Below, piece by piece: positions 12,062 through 24,329 of a stretch of DNA of 64,000 nucleotides (position 1 is the stretch's first letter; each line of letters opens with the position of its first letter). The translations under genes and the position numbers were made by a program. Origin of the DNA: Saccharum officinarum (lineage: Eukaryota > Streptophyta > Magnoliopsida > Poales > Poaceae); NCBI GenBank assembly GCA_020631735.1, contig CM036158.1, positions 80,343,447 to 80,407,446 of the forward strand, read 5' to 3'. Below the pieces are notes generated by a model, which made no database searches, was not told the origin of the DNA, and was given only the letters and a program-made list of their open reading frames with translations.

Positions 12062-12066
12062 CTAGG

Positions 12067-13926
12067 CGAAAGCCCAAGTTTGGTTTTGGAAATTGAGTGA
12101 TACCAAAGTTGCTAATGTTATGTGATCAAGTGTGATTAAGCAAGGCATAAGCAACATGTGATGGAGGTGGAAATGGCATGGAGAGATGGCCACAAGACCA
12201 CATGATTTGGTGCATGAAAGGATGAGCAAGATCATGAAGTAATGCACATAAAATGATGGACTTGATGATCAAGTAGAGGAGAAGGATCTAAGAGCGCAAG
12301 GCAAAGGTATAACCATAGGGTTTTCCTTTTGCCGATCTAAGATGAGTAGAGAAGTGATTGACCAGGTTTAGGATACATAGTCGACTATCAAGAGGGGCAA
12401 TCACGGTTAGCTCGGGAATCAAGTGCCACTAGATCAATGTCTTGAGCATATGCATTAGGATCTAGTAGAGAGCTAACATAACGCCTTGAAAAATGTTTGT
12501 GGAATGCTAACACACATGCACATGGTGGTGTACACTTGGTGGTGTTAGCACATTTGCGAAGGCGGTGGAGTTTGAGCGGTAGAGAGGAGTTTGATTCGAT
12601 GCTTTTTGGGGAAGTAAAATGCCTATTTTCCATTGCGCTGAAGGCAAGAAAAGGTGACGGAAGTCCGGAGTGTTTCTCTCTGAAAAACTCCAACCTGACG
12701 TTGTACCGGACGCGTCCGGTCAGTTCAACGCAGTGCGCCTAGGGTTTGTGACCGGACGCTGGTCTGTCCTGACCAGCGCGTCCGGTCAGTTCACCTGGGC
12801 GCAGAGGAAAGGCACGCGACCAGCGCGTTCGAGGGTCCCCAGGACCAGAGCGTCCGGTCAGGCACCTAGAGGAGTAGAGCGTGGTGTGGAGCTGATCGGA
12901 CGCGCGGCCGAGCTCTGTGGACTCCGATCGGACGCTGGGTGCAGCGCGTCCGGTCAAACGGTGAAGTGTCCTGTCACGGCAACAGCTCTCTCTAACACAC
13001 ATTGTTACTGTTTGTCCTATAGTGACCGGACACGTCTGGTCACCCTAACCGGTGTGTCCGGTCATCATGTTTTTCACTGCGACGTCTAGTAACGGATAGT
13101 TGCTTACCCTTTCACTATAAATAGATGGTGGCCGGGTTTGGGGGGTTAACTCTAGCACATTTGAGATATTGAGGCACACTTTGAGCTAGAGAACAACCCC
13201 TCCACTCATCTCTTTGCTTGGTTGCACATCTTGAGTGAGATTGAGTGAGATTCAAGTGCATTACTTGAGAGTTGCATTCTAGAGGCACTTGATCTTTGAG
13301 TTGCTGCGGATTTCTTGTTACTCTTCCATGTTTCCCGATGCGGTAGATGGCTTGGAGCAGTAGAGGTGATTGAGCTCACAATTGGAGATTGTTGGAGCGC
13401 TCACCAAGTGTTGTAAGGGGTTCTTGATCCTTCCCCGTGGGAGTTCGCAAATTGGATACTCTAGTGGAGCTCATGGCTTGGAGGATCCCCATCTTGTGTG
13501 CGGTTGTGCGGCGCCCGCCGAGGGCTCGACTCTTGATAGTCGATTAGCTCGCGAACCAACAAGAGGGTGTATCACCACAACGAGGAGTAGCTTGTTAGGA
13601 AGCAAGTGAACCTCAGGATAAATTCTTGTGTTGTTCTCTTCCCGAGGATTTCTTGTGTGTGATTGATCGATTGGTTCTTCTCTTCTCTACACGGCAGTAT
13701 AATCACTCAAAGCTCTTCTCTCGCATTACTCCTTGTTTCTAGCTTGTAGTTGTTGTTGTGTTTAGTGGATAGCCTTGTACTAGACTTGTGTAGGTGGCTT
13801 GCCTAATTAGTTAGAGCTAGTGCATTTCGCTTCGCTACCTTTTGTACTAACACTTGTGGTCAAATAAATCTTGTAGAAGTTTTAATTAGGCTATTCACCC
13901 CCCCTCTATCCTATTTGGACCTTTCA
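12067..13926 (+). repeat. Solo LTR of the Sirevirus-like Ty1/copia element, with CTAGG TSD
   Basis: This 1860-bp LTR starts at 12067 (CGAAAGCCC; the intact start is TGAAAGCCC) and ends GGACCTTTCA at 13926. CTAGG flanks it exactly at 12062-12066 and 13927-13931. No primer binding site follows; unique flank follows instead, so structurally it is a solo LTR. It matches the 3' LTR pieces at 35738-37183 and 47195-47913. It has a TATA box at 13116-13123 and a CpG-rich block (about 12700-13070) of repeated CCGGACG/CGTCCGG motifs, including the perfect palindrome ACCGGACGCGTCCGGT at 12705-12720. Confidence 0.9.
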
Positions 13927-14419
13927 CTAGGCGGTGTGGATGACACTAGAGCTCTGATATAGGGTTCACGGTGAGGTAAACTACCATTTTGTTTCTCTTG
14001 TTTACATATATACTCATACCTTAGGGTGTCCCCAATAGTTCCCAAATAGGTAGCCTAGGAAGGATTCTATTGGCTATCAAAAAGAGAGATCAAATAGTTA
14101 GTGACTTCAGAATAGATAGTCTAGCATGATCTCCCAAAAGTACTCTCTCACAGCTCCCATAGCTATAATGCACTTTTCTATTATTTATAAGCCTCATCTA
14201 GCTAGCTATTTGCAAGTTGCTATGGAGGACGTCCTTATTGTGACCACCCAATCTCTTGGGTCACCTTTTTAGACCAATAAAGTTTTGGATTCCACCATGT
14301 GGTGTTTAATGAGAATAATAAATGATGGAACAATCTATAGGACGTCCAAGAGCATTTAGCTCCCTCTTAATTTGTACCAAACTTTAAGCTATCGAAATCG
14401 ACGATTATGAGATCGTGTT
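13927..14419. repeat. Duplicated 3' flank of the copia element, copy 1 (without MITEs)
   Basis: The segment from CTAGGCGGTGTGG to GATCGTGTTCTTC is the same sequence that follows the real 3' LTR at 47914-48905. It lacks the two MITEs present there. I count roughly a dozen differences in about 490 bp, mostly transitions. It ends at a microhomology junction (CTTC, 14420-14423) with an internal point of the LTR. There is no gene in it. Confidence 0.9.
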
Positions 14420-14916
14420 CTTCCCCGCAGGAGTTCGCAAATTCGATACTCTAGTGAAGCTCGTGGCTTGGAGGATCCCCATCTTGTGTGCGGTTGTGCG
14501 GCGCCCGCCGAGGGCTCGACTCTTGATAGTCGATTAGCTCGTGAACTGACAAGAGGGGGTATCGCCACAACGAGCAGTAGCTTGTCGGGAAGCAAGTAAA
14601 CCTCGGGATATATTCTTGTGTTGTTCTCTTCCCGAGGATTTCTCATGTGTGATTGATTGATTGGTTCTTCTCTTCTCTACACGGCGATATAATCACTCAA
14701 AGCTCTTCTCTCGCATTACTCCCTGTTTCTAGCTTATAGTTGTTGTTGTGTTTAGTGGATAGCCTTGTACTAGACTTGTGTAGGTGGCTTGCCTAATTAG
14801 TTAGAGCTAGTGCATTTCGTTTTGCAACCTTTTGTACTAACACTTGTGGTCAAGTAAATCTTGTAGAAGTTTTAATTAGGCTATTCACCCCCCCTCTAGC
14901 CCATTTGGACCTTTCA
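14420..14916 (+). repeat. Truncated 5' LTR (last 497 bp)
   Basis: It aligns without gaps to 13430-13926 of the solo LTR and ends CCTTTCA immediately before the primer binding site. The upstream about 1.36 kb of the LTR, including its promoter, is missing at the junction with duplicated flank. Confidence 0.92.
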
Positions 14917-14918
14917 AG

Positions 14919-14930
14919 TGGTATCAGAGC
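14919..14930 (+). other. Primer binding site (initiator tRNA-Met type)
   Basis: TGGTATCAGAGC starts two bases after the LTR end. This is the standard initiator-Met tRNA primer complement of plant Ty1/copia elements. Confidence 0.9.
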
Positions 14931-14976
14931 CGAGGCACCATTTAATTGAGGCTTAACAACCTACGATGAAGAAGAA

Positions 14977-17037
14977 ATGGCTCAATTAAGCTTGCACATC
15001 AATAACACCAAGAAGGCACCACACTTTGATGGCACAAATTATGCATATTGGAAGGTTAAGATGACCGCACACCTCAAGTCAATCAATAGAGAAGTGTGGA
15101 AGGTCACCGAAACCAAATTTGAGGTTGCAAATCTGGAAGCACCAACTCCGGTGGAAGAAAAGAAGCTCCAATGCAATGACATTGCCATTAGTGCTCTTCA
15201 TGAGGCACTAGATGACAAGACATTTGAGCAAGTGAAGAACATTGAAATTGCTCATGATGCTTGGGCAAAGCTAGAAGAGACTTATGAGGGCACCGAAGGC
15301 ACCAAGACCGCCAAAGCATACATTTTACAAGAAAAGTTCTCTAGCTTCAAGATTCAAGAAGATGAGAGTGTGCCGAAGATGTTTCATAGATTGCAAGTTA
15401 TTGTGAATAAACTCAAGGCACTTGGTGAGGAGGTCAAGGACAATCAATTCTCTATGAAGTTCTTGAGAAGCTTACCCAAGAGGTTTGACATGTTGATCAC
15501 CATACTTGTGAGGACAACATTGAAAGATTCTACTCCTCAACAAGTATTCCAAGAAGTGATGACCGATGATTCATATAGAGAAGATGATGAGAAAGAGGAG
15601 TTGGTCAAAAAGAAGAAGAAGGAAAGTGAGAAGAAGGATGATGAGAAGAAGAAGAGTGTGGCATTCAAAGCCACCACATCCAAGGGCAAGTCCAAGATTG
15701 AATCATCAAGTGATGAAGACTCAAGCTCTTGTGATAGTGATAACATTGATGAGAAGATGGCTCTCTTTGTCAAGCAATTTGGTAAATTCATGAATAAGAA
15801 AGGTTATCATGCAAGGAGGAAGAACTCATCCAAGAAGAATGAGCAAACTATGAGATGCTTTAGATGTCATAGCAAGGATCATCTCATCGCCAAATGTCCT
15901 TATGATAGTGATGATGAAGATGCTATCAAGAAGGAGAGGAAGAAGCAAAATAAGAAGCAAGAAAAGAAGGAGAGCTCTCATAAGAAGAAGAACGATTCTC
16001 ATGTTGCTACATGGGATAGTGATGATTCCTCAAGTGATGATGAGGACTACAAAAAGAAGGTGCATGCTAGCATTGCTATTAAAGAGAAGAGCTCCATATT
16101 TGACACTCCATCATGCTTCATGGCTAAGGCCGCTAAGGTATCATCCGAAGATGAGAGTGATCATGATAGTGCTAGTGATAGTGCTAGTGATGATGATCTA
16201 ACTAAAGATGAACTAATCACTATGCTAGAAGATTGCACTCAACATTTTAAAGAATCTAGAAAGGAGTGCAAGGGCTTGCTTAAGGATAAGAAAAACCTTA
16301 TGCAAGAACTTGATGAGCTTAGGACATCTTATGAGAGTCTAAAGGTAGACCATAAGAAGCTTCAAAAGACTCACTCTGAGCTTGAAGAAGCTCACTCCTC
16401 TCTAGTTGAAACATGTGAAAACATGCCAACTAATGTTGAGAAAACTAAAACTTGCAACATAGGCATATCATGTGATATAATTGATGAATCTTTTCATAAA
16501 CCTATTGTTGTTGCTCCCACTAACCCTTCATGTAGCATATCTACATCATCCTCATCTAGTAATGATGGTTTCACTTGTGACTCCACACTTATAGTTGAGA
16601 ATGAAAATCTCAAGAAGGAGATAAAAGAGCTCAATCACACCTTAGCTAAGGCTTATGGTGGTGAGGACCGCTTGCTTATGTGCTTGGGTAGCCAAAGAGC
16701 TTCTCTCTATAAAGAGGGATTGGGCTATAACCCCAACAAAGGCAAGGCCGCTTTTGCTCCTCACAAGACTCGTTTTGTGAAGAACAATGGTAGCTATTGC
16801 AAAAGTTGCAACTAAGTTGGTCACATAGAGCAACATTGCATGAATAAGACATCCAATGCTAATGTATCCTCAATTAAGTTTGATTCTTTCTATATGCTTA
16901 CCAAGGGTACTAATGGTGTTCATGCTAAATTTATTGGTGCACCATGGATGGGCTCAAAGAAGAAAGCCATTTGGATACCAAAGAGCTTGGTCACTAACCT
17001 TGGAGGATCCAAACAAGTTTAGGTACCTAAAAAGAAT
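14977..17037 (+). pseudogene. Gag of the Sirevirus-like element
   Basis: The frame opens 60 bases after the LTR (MAQLSLHINNTKKAPHFDG) and runs 612 codons to a TAA at 16813-16815. The N-terminal part (YAYWKVKMTAHLKSINREVW) is the copia-type gag domain. Lysine/acid-rich linkers follow, then a CX2CX4HX4C zinc knuckle (CFRCHSKDHLIAKC, residues about 294-307) and a coiled coil (about 400-480). The TAA falls inside a second knuckle (CKSCN*VGHIEQHC). The frame continues to WIPKS and then KQV*VPKK, where TAG replaces the usual Trp of the gag end motif WVPK. It would coat element RNA. It is inactivated by stops. Confidence 0.88.
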
Positions 17038-17083
17038 TGATCTTGTCTTGTAGGTCAATTACAAAGCCGGAGGAAGACATTGA

Positions 17084-18555
17084 GTGCTTGATAGTGGGTG
17101 CACTAAACATATGACCGGGGATTCTTATATGTTCAAATCAATTGATACAAGTCAAAATTGTGGTTTGATGCTATCACTTTCGGCAACAACAAAAGATGCA
17201 AGGTCAAAGGGCTTGGTAAAATTGCTATCTCAAATGACATGAGCATATCTAATGTATTGCTAGTTGAGAGCTTGGATTTCAATCTTTTGTCGGTAGCACA
17301 ACTTTGTGATCTTGGCTTCAAGTGCATATTTGGTAGTGATGATGTTAAAGTCATTAGTGTTGATGGATGAAATTTGATATTTAAAGGATTTAGACATGGT
17401 AGCTTATACTTAGTTGACTTCAATGATAGTGAGACACAATTGACATCATGCTTGCTTAGCAAATCTAGTATGGGTTGGTTATGGCATAGAAGGCTTGGTC
17501 ATGTTGGAATGAAACAATTGAACAACCTTTTGAGGCATGACTTAGTTAGAGGATTGAAGGATGTCACCTTTGAGAAGGATAAACCTTGTAGTGCTTGTCA
17601 AGCCGGCAAACAAGTTGGAAATGCACATCCTAGTAAGAGTGAAATGAGTACATCAAAGGCATTTGAGCTATTGCACATGGACTTGTTTGGGCCAACAACA
17701 TACACTAGCATTGGTGGGAACAAGTATGGTTTTGTGATAGTAGATGATTACACTAGATACACTTGGGTGTTCTTTCTTTATGACAAGAGTGATGTTTATG
17801 ATCTATTCAAATCTTTTGTCAAGAGGGTGCAAAATGAGTTTGAGACTACCATCAAGAAGATTAGAAGTGACAATGGTAGTGAGTTCAAGAACACAAGAAT
17901 TGAAGATTTATGTGATGATCTTGGTATTGGACATCAATTCTCACCAACATACACTCCTCAATCCAATGGTGTAGTTGAAAGGAAAAATAGAACCTTGATT
18001 GATATGGCTAGATCAATGCTTAGTGAATACAATGTGAGTCATTCATTTTGGAGTGAAGCCATCAACACGGCTTGCTATTGTAGCAACCATCTCTATTGAC
18101 ATGGGAAGCTTGGGAAGACACCATATGAGCTATTGAATGGAAGAAAGCTTAACATTGCATACTTTAGAGTGTTTGGTTGCAAATGCTATATTCTCAAGAA
18201 AGGCACTAGATTGAGCAAGTTTGAAAAGAAATGTGATGAAGGGTTCTTACTTGGTTATTCTACCACAAGCAAGGCATATAGAGTTTGGAATCTCACTAAT
18301 GACACCTTGGAAGAAGTTCATGATGTTGGGTTTGATGAAACCCAAGGATCGTAAAATGAAGCTTAAAATCTTGATGATGTGAGAGGAAATCAATTGGCAA
18401 AAGCAATGAAGAACATAGATATTGGTGATGTTAGGCCAAGGCAAGTTGATGATGATGATGGCATTCAAATGATCAACCAAAGCATGCAAATTGATACAAA
18501 TCAAGCAAGCTCTAGTGGTTCTCATGATGAATTACAAGATCAAGGTCAAGTTAGT
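17084..18555 (+). pseudogene. Protease and integrase of the Sirevirus-like element (5' half of pol)
   Basis: The protease motif LDSGCTKHMTGD is near 17087-17122, preceded by TGA where Trp is expected. A frame change occurs near 17155. The pre-integrase zinc region (WHRRLGH...C.AC) is at about 17480-17600. The integrase core has D (HMDLFGP, about 17676), D (RSDNGSEF, about 17866) and E (GVVERKNRT, about 17975). A stop at about 18097 interrupts the C-terminal part, which continues to FDETQGS at 18352. The Tat insertion cuts the gene at 18555; RT resumes at 32950. Confidence 0.88.
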
Positions 18556-19714
18556 TGTCGGGTACCTAAAACTAGGGGTACCCATAATCAACGATTAAGA
18601 AAAACAAAACACTACCCGCAAACAAGACGAGCCAAATTAGCAGACGAGGCACCTCGACTACGTTCCGACTCATACGAGGCTCGCTCGACGGAACGCCTCG
18701 ACTACGTTTCGACTTGTATGAGGCACGCTCGACGGAACGCCTCGACTATGTTCCGACTCGTACGAGGCACCCTCGACGGGACGCCTCGACCGCGTTCTGA
18801 CTCGCACGAGGCTCGCTCGATAAGGCATCTCGACTACCGGGAAATCTCCGACTCGCACGACCCCGGGTCAGACCGCTCGACCCACCTTGTTCACCAACCC
18901 TGAGACAAAAGTCAGAGCATTTAATGCAACCACCTACTACTTCCTACCATCATGGCTACAGTAGTTACTAACGTGGAAGCATACCGGTGTCAAATCTTAC
19001 TTTTTACTGCCCATCCCGGTGATGGGTGGTGAAAACCTGTCACTGTACGCACCATACCGTGCACTATTTTGCCACCGATCACCCTTGAGGGAGGATACGA
19101 CAAGGACCGTACTCCATGATCTCAGGGATTTGGCCTTATCCACCCATCCTTGACCTAGCCTCAACCTAGCCTCAACCTATCATCAGTCAGCAGGGAGAAA
19201 AGGCCGACGTAGCACAGGACTTGGGGTCTTTTCACCGTCTCGTCCTCTACGTCACCATGGTGTCCAGGGATGGCCGGCCATTCCCAGGGCACGTCGCTAC
19301 AGCCACCTCCACAGGGATCGACAAAACTTCACTTCAAAGGCACCCGGCGTCCCTACCTCCTCTTACCCTATAAAAGGGCAGACAGGGACTCTACAACAAA
19401 CGATGAACAACAGACAACGAGAAACCAGTCTCCATCCCACCAACGAAGATCAACATCTCAAGCAATCTCCTTTGTACTCTCATTTTTCCTTTGAGACCTG
19501 GGCTCGGTTCCCTCTCTCACAGCTTGTAACCCCTACGCAAGCACTTAGGTGCAAGGAAATATAATACTCCCCCTCCCCACTGGACGTAGGGCCTTTCTTT
19601 GCCCAAACTAGGATAAACCTCCGTGTATCCTCCTTGCATCACCATCTAGATTAGGGACACACAGCATTTGATTCACTCGTTGGCTTAGGACCCCCGCGGG
19701 ACCGAACGCCGACA
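18556..19714 (+). repeat. 5' LTR of Tat copy 2
   Basis: The LTR runs TGTCGGGTACC...GCCGACA. It has a TATA box (TATAAAAG) at 19369-19376. An exact 44-bp tandem array occupies about 18652-18870, with units starting CCTCGAC at 18652, 18696, 18740 and 18784 and a decayed fifth near 18828. It is 1159 bp, against 1149 bp for the 3' LTR. Confidence 0.93.
18652..18870 (+). repeat. 44-bp tandem repeats in the Tat LTR
   Basis: Four full units and a partial one are spaced exactly 44 bp apart. Each contains CCTCGACTACGTTCCGACTC-like sequence and GAGGC(T/A)CGCTCGACGG. The array is also in the 3' LTR (about 31895-32080) and, with fewer units, in the LTR of copy 1 (about 10650-10830). It lies upstream of the TATA box, so it may be an enhancer-like LTR region. 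That role is inference. Confidence 0.8.
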
Positions 19715-19716
19715 GT

Positions 19717-19734
19717 TGGCGCACCAGGTAGGGG
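19717..19734 (+). other. Primer binding site of Tat copy 2
   Basis: TGGCGCACCAGGTAGGGG starts two bases after the 5' LTR and corresponds to the site at 9788-9805 in copy 1. Confidence 0.75.
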
Positions 19735-19773
19735 ATGCTGCGTGCCAACATCGTTTTCCCGCCATTTTTCTGG

Positions 19774-22200
19774 ATGGCTGACCCCGAACGTCCGCTCTCG
19801 TTGGCCACGGTAATATGGTTTGGGAGTTTGGAGTTCATGTCGCTCGGCCACGACTATGACATGGTCCTCCTCCCGCCCAGGCACCCGACCGACGTGGACC
19901 ACAAACTCTCCCAACCTAGGGGAGCCCTGTGTCGGTATCATCGCTCTTGTCAGGCACGTGCCGCCAGGAGACGGCGAGCCCAACGCAACCACCATCATCG
20001 CCTTACAGAGGGTGATGGTATTCCCGGATCTAGCGCCTCTCAGCCAGATGTCGACACGGATTTCCTCGCTGAGGATCTATGTAGGATGAGCTTGGCTGAG
20101 GGTAAGATGTCGATAGGGAGTCCCATCGCTCTATCGCTCGATGTGACGCCACCACCACCTAGTTTGACTACACTGGCACCGGGAACGACGTCTTCGTCAG
20201 CATTCCCGTTTGGACTAGACTTGGTTGCCCGGGCATATGTTTTCTTCTGTAAGCACCAGCATGAGTGCTTACAAGGAACTCCCCAGACACCATCTATGTT
20301 CCACCCTCAACCTCGTCGCATCCACACCAGCTTCCGAGTACCTGGACTCCACGGAGACCCCAGATACGGAGCCTCGTGCAACTGCTTCTCAACATTATGA
20401 CCCTAGAGATAGACGACCTCACATGCACCCATCGTACTACTATTTCGGTGCTCTAGACTTCGACTCTGCTGATGACACCTACGACCCGACCCGCGAGTGC
20501 TTCAACATCGATGGAGCTAGCGCGTCGAATTCAGAGGATGAGGCAGCCGTTGGAGGAAGGAACATGCCACCTTGGTTTGAGCTCCCTGCTGAGCAGGATG
20601 AGGCTCAATTACTTGTGGATCAAGGAATGTAGCTTGAGCAAATCCACGAGTTGCAGGATAGGCTTGACGAGGAACGAGAAAACCTACGTCTACTTGAGCA
20701 AACCCTCGAGCAAGAGCACGCGGCACGCGCACATGGTGGAGGAGCTCGAGAGAGAGCTCATGACGTCAATCGTCACATCGTCGAGGATCAGGCAGTCAAG
20801 CCCTTGGTTTTCGGTCGAGCCAGCCATAACATGGTCGCAGCCACCATGCTCCTTCATAACATGCCCAAGCCATCGAACCTCGAGGCCTGTTGGGCCCGCC
20901 ATGAAATCTGAGGACTCCTTGAGACCACTGCCATGTAGCAGGCCAAAAGTTCCGCCTCAAGGCGACGTGGGCTTGCCTCGGAGCAGCCTGCCGAGCCCTC
21001 CTGATAGGAGAGAGAGGCCTCGGTTCATCTTGAGCACACCCAACGGAACAAGGTGGCCTCTGTCCATGAACGCATCATCGACCACTGCGAACCTCAAGAT
21101 GCCCGTGACAACATCATCGAGCGTCGGAGGCGCAAACACGGTGACGGTGCAGCTCGAGGCTACCACGAGCACAGAGGCGGGCGCTACGACATCTTAGAAG
21201 ATCGAAGCCCTTCACCCGAGCCACCAGGTCCTCGGGTCTTTAGCAAAGCCATCCGTGAAACGATACTCCCGGCTCGGTTCTGCCCCACCCCATGACTCTT
21301 ACCAAGTATAACAGTGAGACCAAACCTGAACTTTGGCTCGCTGACTTCTGCTTGGCGTGTTAGTTGGGTAGGGCCACCGACGACCGGGTCATCATTCGAC
21401 AATTCCCCCTATTCCTGTCAGACACCGCTCGAGCCTGGCTCGAGGACCTCCCACCTCGACAAATCCACGACTAGAATGACCTCATGAGAGTATTTGAGGG
21501 GAACTTCAAGGGAACCTACATGTGCCCCAACAACTCGTGGGATCTCCGAAGCTGCAAGCAGAAGCAGGGTGAATCCCTCTAGGATTACATCCGGCGTTTC
21601 TTCAAGAAACGCACCGAGCTCCCCAACATCATCGACTCTGACGTCATCATGGCCTTCCTCTTTGGTACCACCTACAAAGAGTTAGTCCAAGAATTAGGCC
21701 ACAACACTCCCATCACTGCCAACGGTTTGATGGATATCATCACCAACTTCGCCGCTGGCAAGGAGGCGGTTGGTGCCATCTTTGGTGGTGATCAGGACAA
21801 GGGGAAGCACAAGGAGGATCCCGCGAGCTCTAGCCGGAGCTCAAAGAGGAACAACAGGAAGAAGAAGAAGAACCAGTAGGGCAAGCTCAAGGCCCCGACC
21901 GACGACCTTGTTGCTGCTGCTGATCGCAAAAAACCTCGAGGGCCCCTCGGTGGGGGCATTTTTGACAAAATGCTCAAAGAGCTGTGTCCCTACCACAAAG
22001 GGCCCATGAACCACAACCTCGAGGACTGCCACATGCTTTGGAGATATTTTGAAAGCATAGGCATCAAGAAAGATGACAAGAAGGACGATCCCAAGGGAGA
22101 CGTCGAGGATGAGGGGTTCCCCAAAATCCACGACTGCTTCATGATATACGGAGGACCCTCGACATGCCTCTCGACGCGCCAGCGCAAGTGGGAACGTTGA
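19774..22200 (+). pseudogene. Gag of Tat copy 2, broken
   Basis: The start codon is at 19774 (MADPERPLSLATVIWFG). Homologous segments appear in successive frames: about 19774-20400, 20225-20632, 20472-21197, 21400-21890 (EAVGAIFGGDQDKGKHKED) and 21970-22200. The last carries the metal-binding-like pattern CPYHKGPMNHNLEDC and ends near GPSTCLSTRQRKWER. In-frame stops such as the TAG at about 20630 break it. It would be the structural polyprotein. Confidence 0.75.
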
Positions 22201-22916
22201 GAGGTCTTCTCGATGCAGCCGGCAACCCCCTCTTCCTTGACTGGTCTGAGGTGGCCATCACTTTCGACCGTGATGACCACCCAGACTACGTCCCCAATTC
22301 TGGGGTCTACCCGCTTGTTGTCGATCCCGTTATCGCCAACACACGCCTCACCAAGGTGCTCATGGATGGTGGCAACAACCTCAATATCATCTATGCCCAG
22401 ACCCTTGACCTCCTGGGGATTGCGAGGACATGCCTCCAACCTAGCGTCGGGGGCTTCCATGGAGTCATGCCAGGAAAGCGAGCAGAACCTGTCGGCCAGG
22501 TCGACCTACCTATCTATTTTGGCACTCCCACCAACTTCAGAAAGGAAACTCTCACTTTCGAAGTGGTCAGATTTCGTTGAACATATCATGTCATCCTTGG
22601 GCGCCCATGCTACGCACAGTTCATGGCGGTCCCCAACTACACCTACCTCAAGCTCAAAATTTTGGGCCCCAACAGTGTCATAACTGTCAGGCCCTCATAC
22701 GAACACACTTACGAGTGCGATGTCAAGTGCGTCGAGCACGGAGAAGCCATCTTAGAGTCGGCGACCTTAGCGACGGACCTCAACAGTTTGGCCGACGAGA
22801 TCCTCGCTCCCAAGCACCACGCTAGCAGCTTTGAGCTCGTGGAAGATGTTAAGCTCGTGTCCCTCGACCCCACCGACCCAAAGGGAAAGGCGTTGAGTCC
22901 CTCAAATAGGAAATAG
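22164..22916 (+). pseudogene. Protease region of Tat copy 2
   Basis: The frame contains HPDYVPNSGVYPLVVDPVI and the intact active-site motif LMDGGNNLNIIYA (about 22358-22396). It breaks near 22578 at a stop (FRF-R-stop), and homology continues in another frame to about 22916 (YEHTYECDVKCVEHGE), adjoining RT. Copy 1 keeps this downstream part in one frame. Confidence 0.75.
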
Positions 22917-24079
22917 TGCTCATCGACTTTCTCTGCGCAAACATCGACATCTTTGCGTGGAGTCCCTCAAATATGCCGGGCATACCCAGGGAAGTCACCG
23001 AGCACACCTTGGAGATCCGAGCTAGCTCCAAACCGATGAAGCAACGCTTGCACCGCTTCAACGAGGAAAAGCGCAAGGTCATAATCGAGCAACGCTTGGA
23101 GATCCACATGCTATTGGAGGCCGGATTCATCAAGGAGGTTCATCATCCCGAGTGGCTAGCTAATCATGTATTAGTTAAGAAAAAGAATGGGAAGTGGAGG
23201 ATGTGTGTAGACTATACTAGTTTAAATAAAGCATGTCCAAAAGTTCCTTTTCCTTTGTCGCGCATTGATCAAATCGTTGATTCAACTACGGGATGTGAAA
23301 CTCTATCGTTCTTGGATGCGTATTCTAACTACCACCAGATCAAAATGAAGGAGTCCAACCAGCTCGTGACTTCATTCATCACCCCATTCGGCATGTATTG
23401 CTATGTTACTATGCCCTTCGGTCTCCAGAACACAGGGGCTACGTACCAGCGATGCATGCAACACGTTTTTAGGGAACACATTGGACCAACCGTCGAGGCT
23501 TACATCGATGATATCGTTGTTAAAACCAAAAAGGCCAATAATTTGATAAGCGACCTCGATGTTGCGTTCAAGTGTCTCCGGGCAAAGAACATTAAGCTCA
23601 ACCCCGAGAAATGCGTTTTCGGCGTTCCTCGAGGCATGCTTCTAGGGTTCATCGTTTCCAAACATGGCATCGAGGCCAACCTAGAAAAAATCACAACAAT
23701 AACCAAAATGGGCCCCATCCGAGATCTAAAGGGCGTGCAGAGGGTCACAGGCTACTTTGAGGCCCTTAGTCGCTTCATTTCATGCCTCGGCGAAAAAGCG
23801 CTCCCACTGTATCGTCTCCTAAAGAAATCGAAACACTTCTTGTGGACCCTCGAGGCTGAGGAAGCCCTTGCAAGGCTCAAAGCTATACTCTCCAACTCGC
23901 CGATCCTCATCCCTCTGACCCCAGGGGAACCCCTCCTACTTTATATCGCTGCAACGACACAAGTAGTCAGCACGGTCTTGGTTGTCAAGAGGGCAGAGGA
24001 AGGACATACCCTGCTCGTCCAGAGACCGATCTACTTCATCAGCGAAGTGCTCTCGAAAACCAAGGTTCGCTACCCATAG
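22916..24079 (+). pseudogene. Reverse transcriptase of Tat copy 2
   Basis: The 387-codon open frame has MLIDFLCANIDIFAWSPSN, VLVKKKNGKWRMCVDYTSLN, FLDAYSNYHQIKM and the catalytic box YIDDIVVKT (tac at 23501). An in-frame insertion relative to copy 1 near 23085-23110 duplicates a short stretch (QRLEIHM); the sequence CAACGCTTG...GAGATCC also occurs just upstream. A stop (TAG) at 24077-24079 ends the frame at the start of RNase H, and homology continues to about 24290. Confidence 0.88.
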
Positions 24080-24329
24080 ATCCAGAAGCTGCTGTATGCC
24101 ATCGTCTTAATGTGGCACAAACTCCATCACTATTTTGAGGGCCACCCGGTGATTGTGGTCTCTTCTTTCCCTCAAGGAGAGATAGCCCAGAACTGGGAAG
24201 CCTCGGGTAGGATAGACAAGTGGGTGGTCAAGCTCATGGGTGAGACCCTCTCTTATGCGCCGTGAAAGCCATAAAATCCTAGGTACTAGCAGATTTCCTT
24301 ACGGAGTGGACCGACACTCAACTTCCTCC

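Noticed and set aside
11592..12065. 157-codon Pro/Ser-rich frame left of the solo LTR
   Set aside because: Low-complexity C-rich sequence with no recognisable domain. The frame ends at the target site even in the reconstructed empty site.
12700..13070. Regularly recurring CCGGACG/CGTCCGG motifs that could suggest a CRISPR-like array
   Set aside because: Spacing is irregular, the genome is plant nuclear, and the motifs are the known type of Sirevirus LTR palindromes.
12067..14916. A single 2.85 kb 5' LTR for the copia element
   Set aside because: 13927-14419 matches the external 3' flank and the LTR end occurs twice (13926 and 14916), so this is a solo LTR plus flank plus truncated LTR.
15537..15791. 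Minus-strand frame rich in Ser/Phe opposite the copia gag
   Set aside because: It is the complement of the Lys/Glu-rich gag linker and has no independent evidence.
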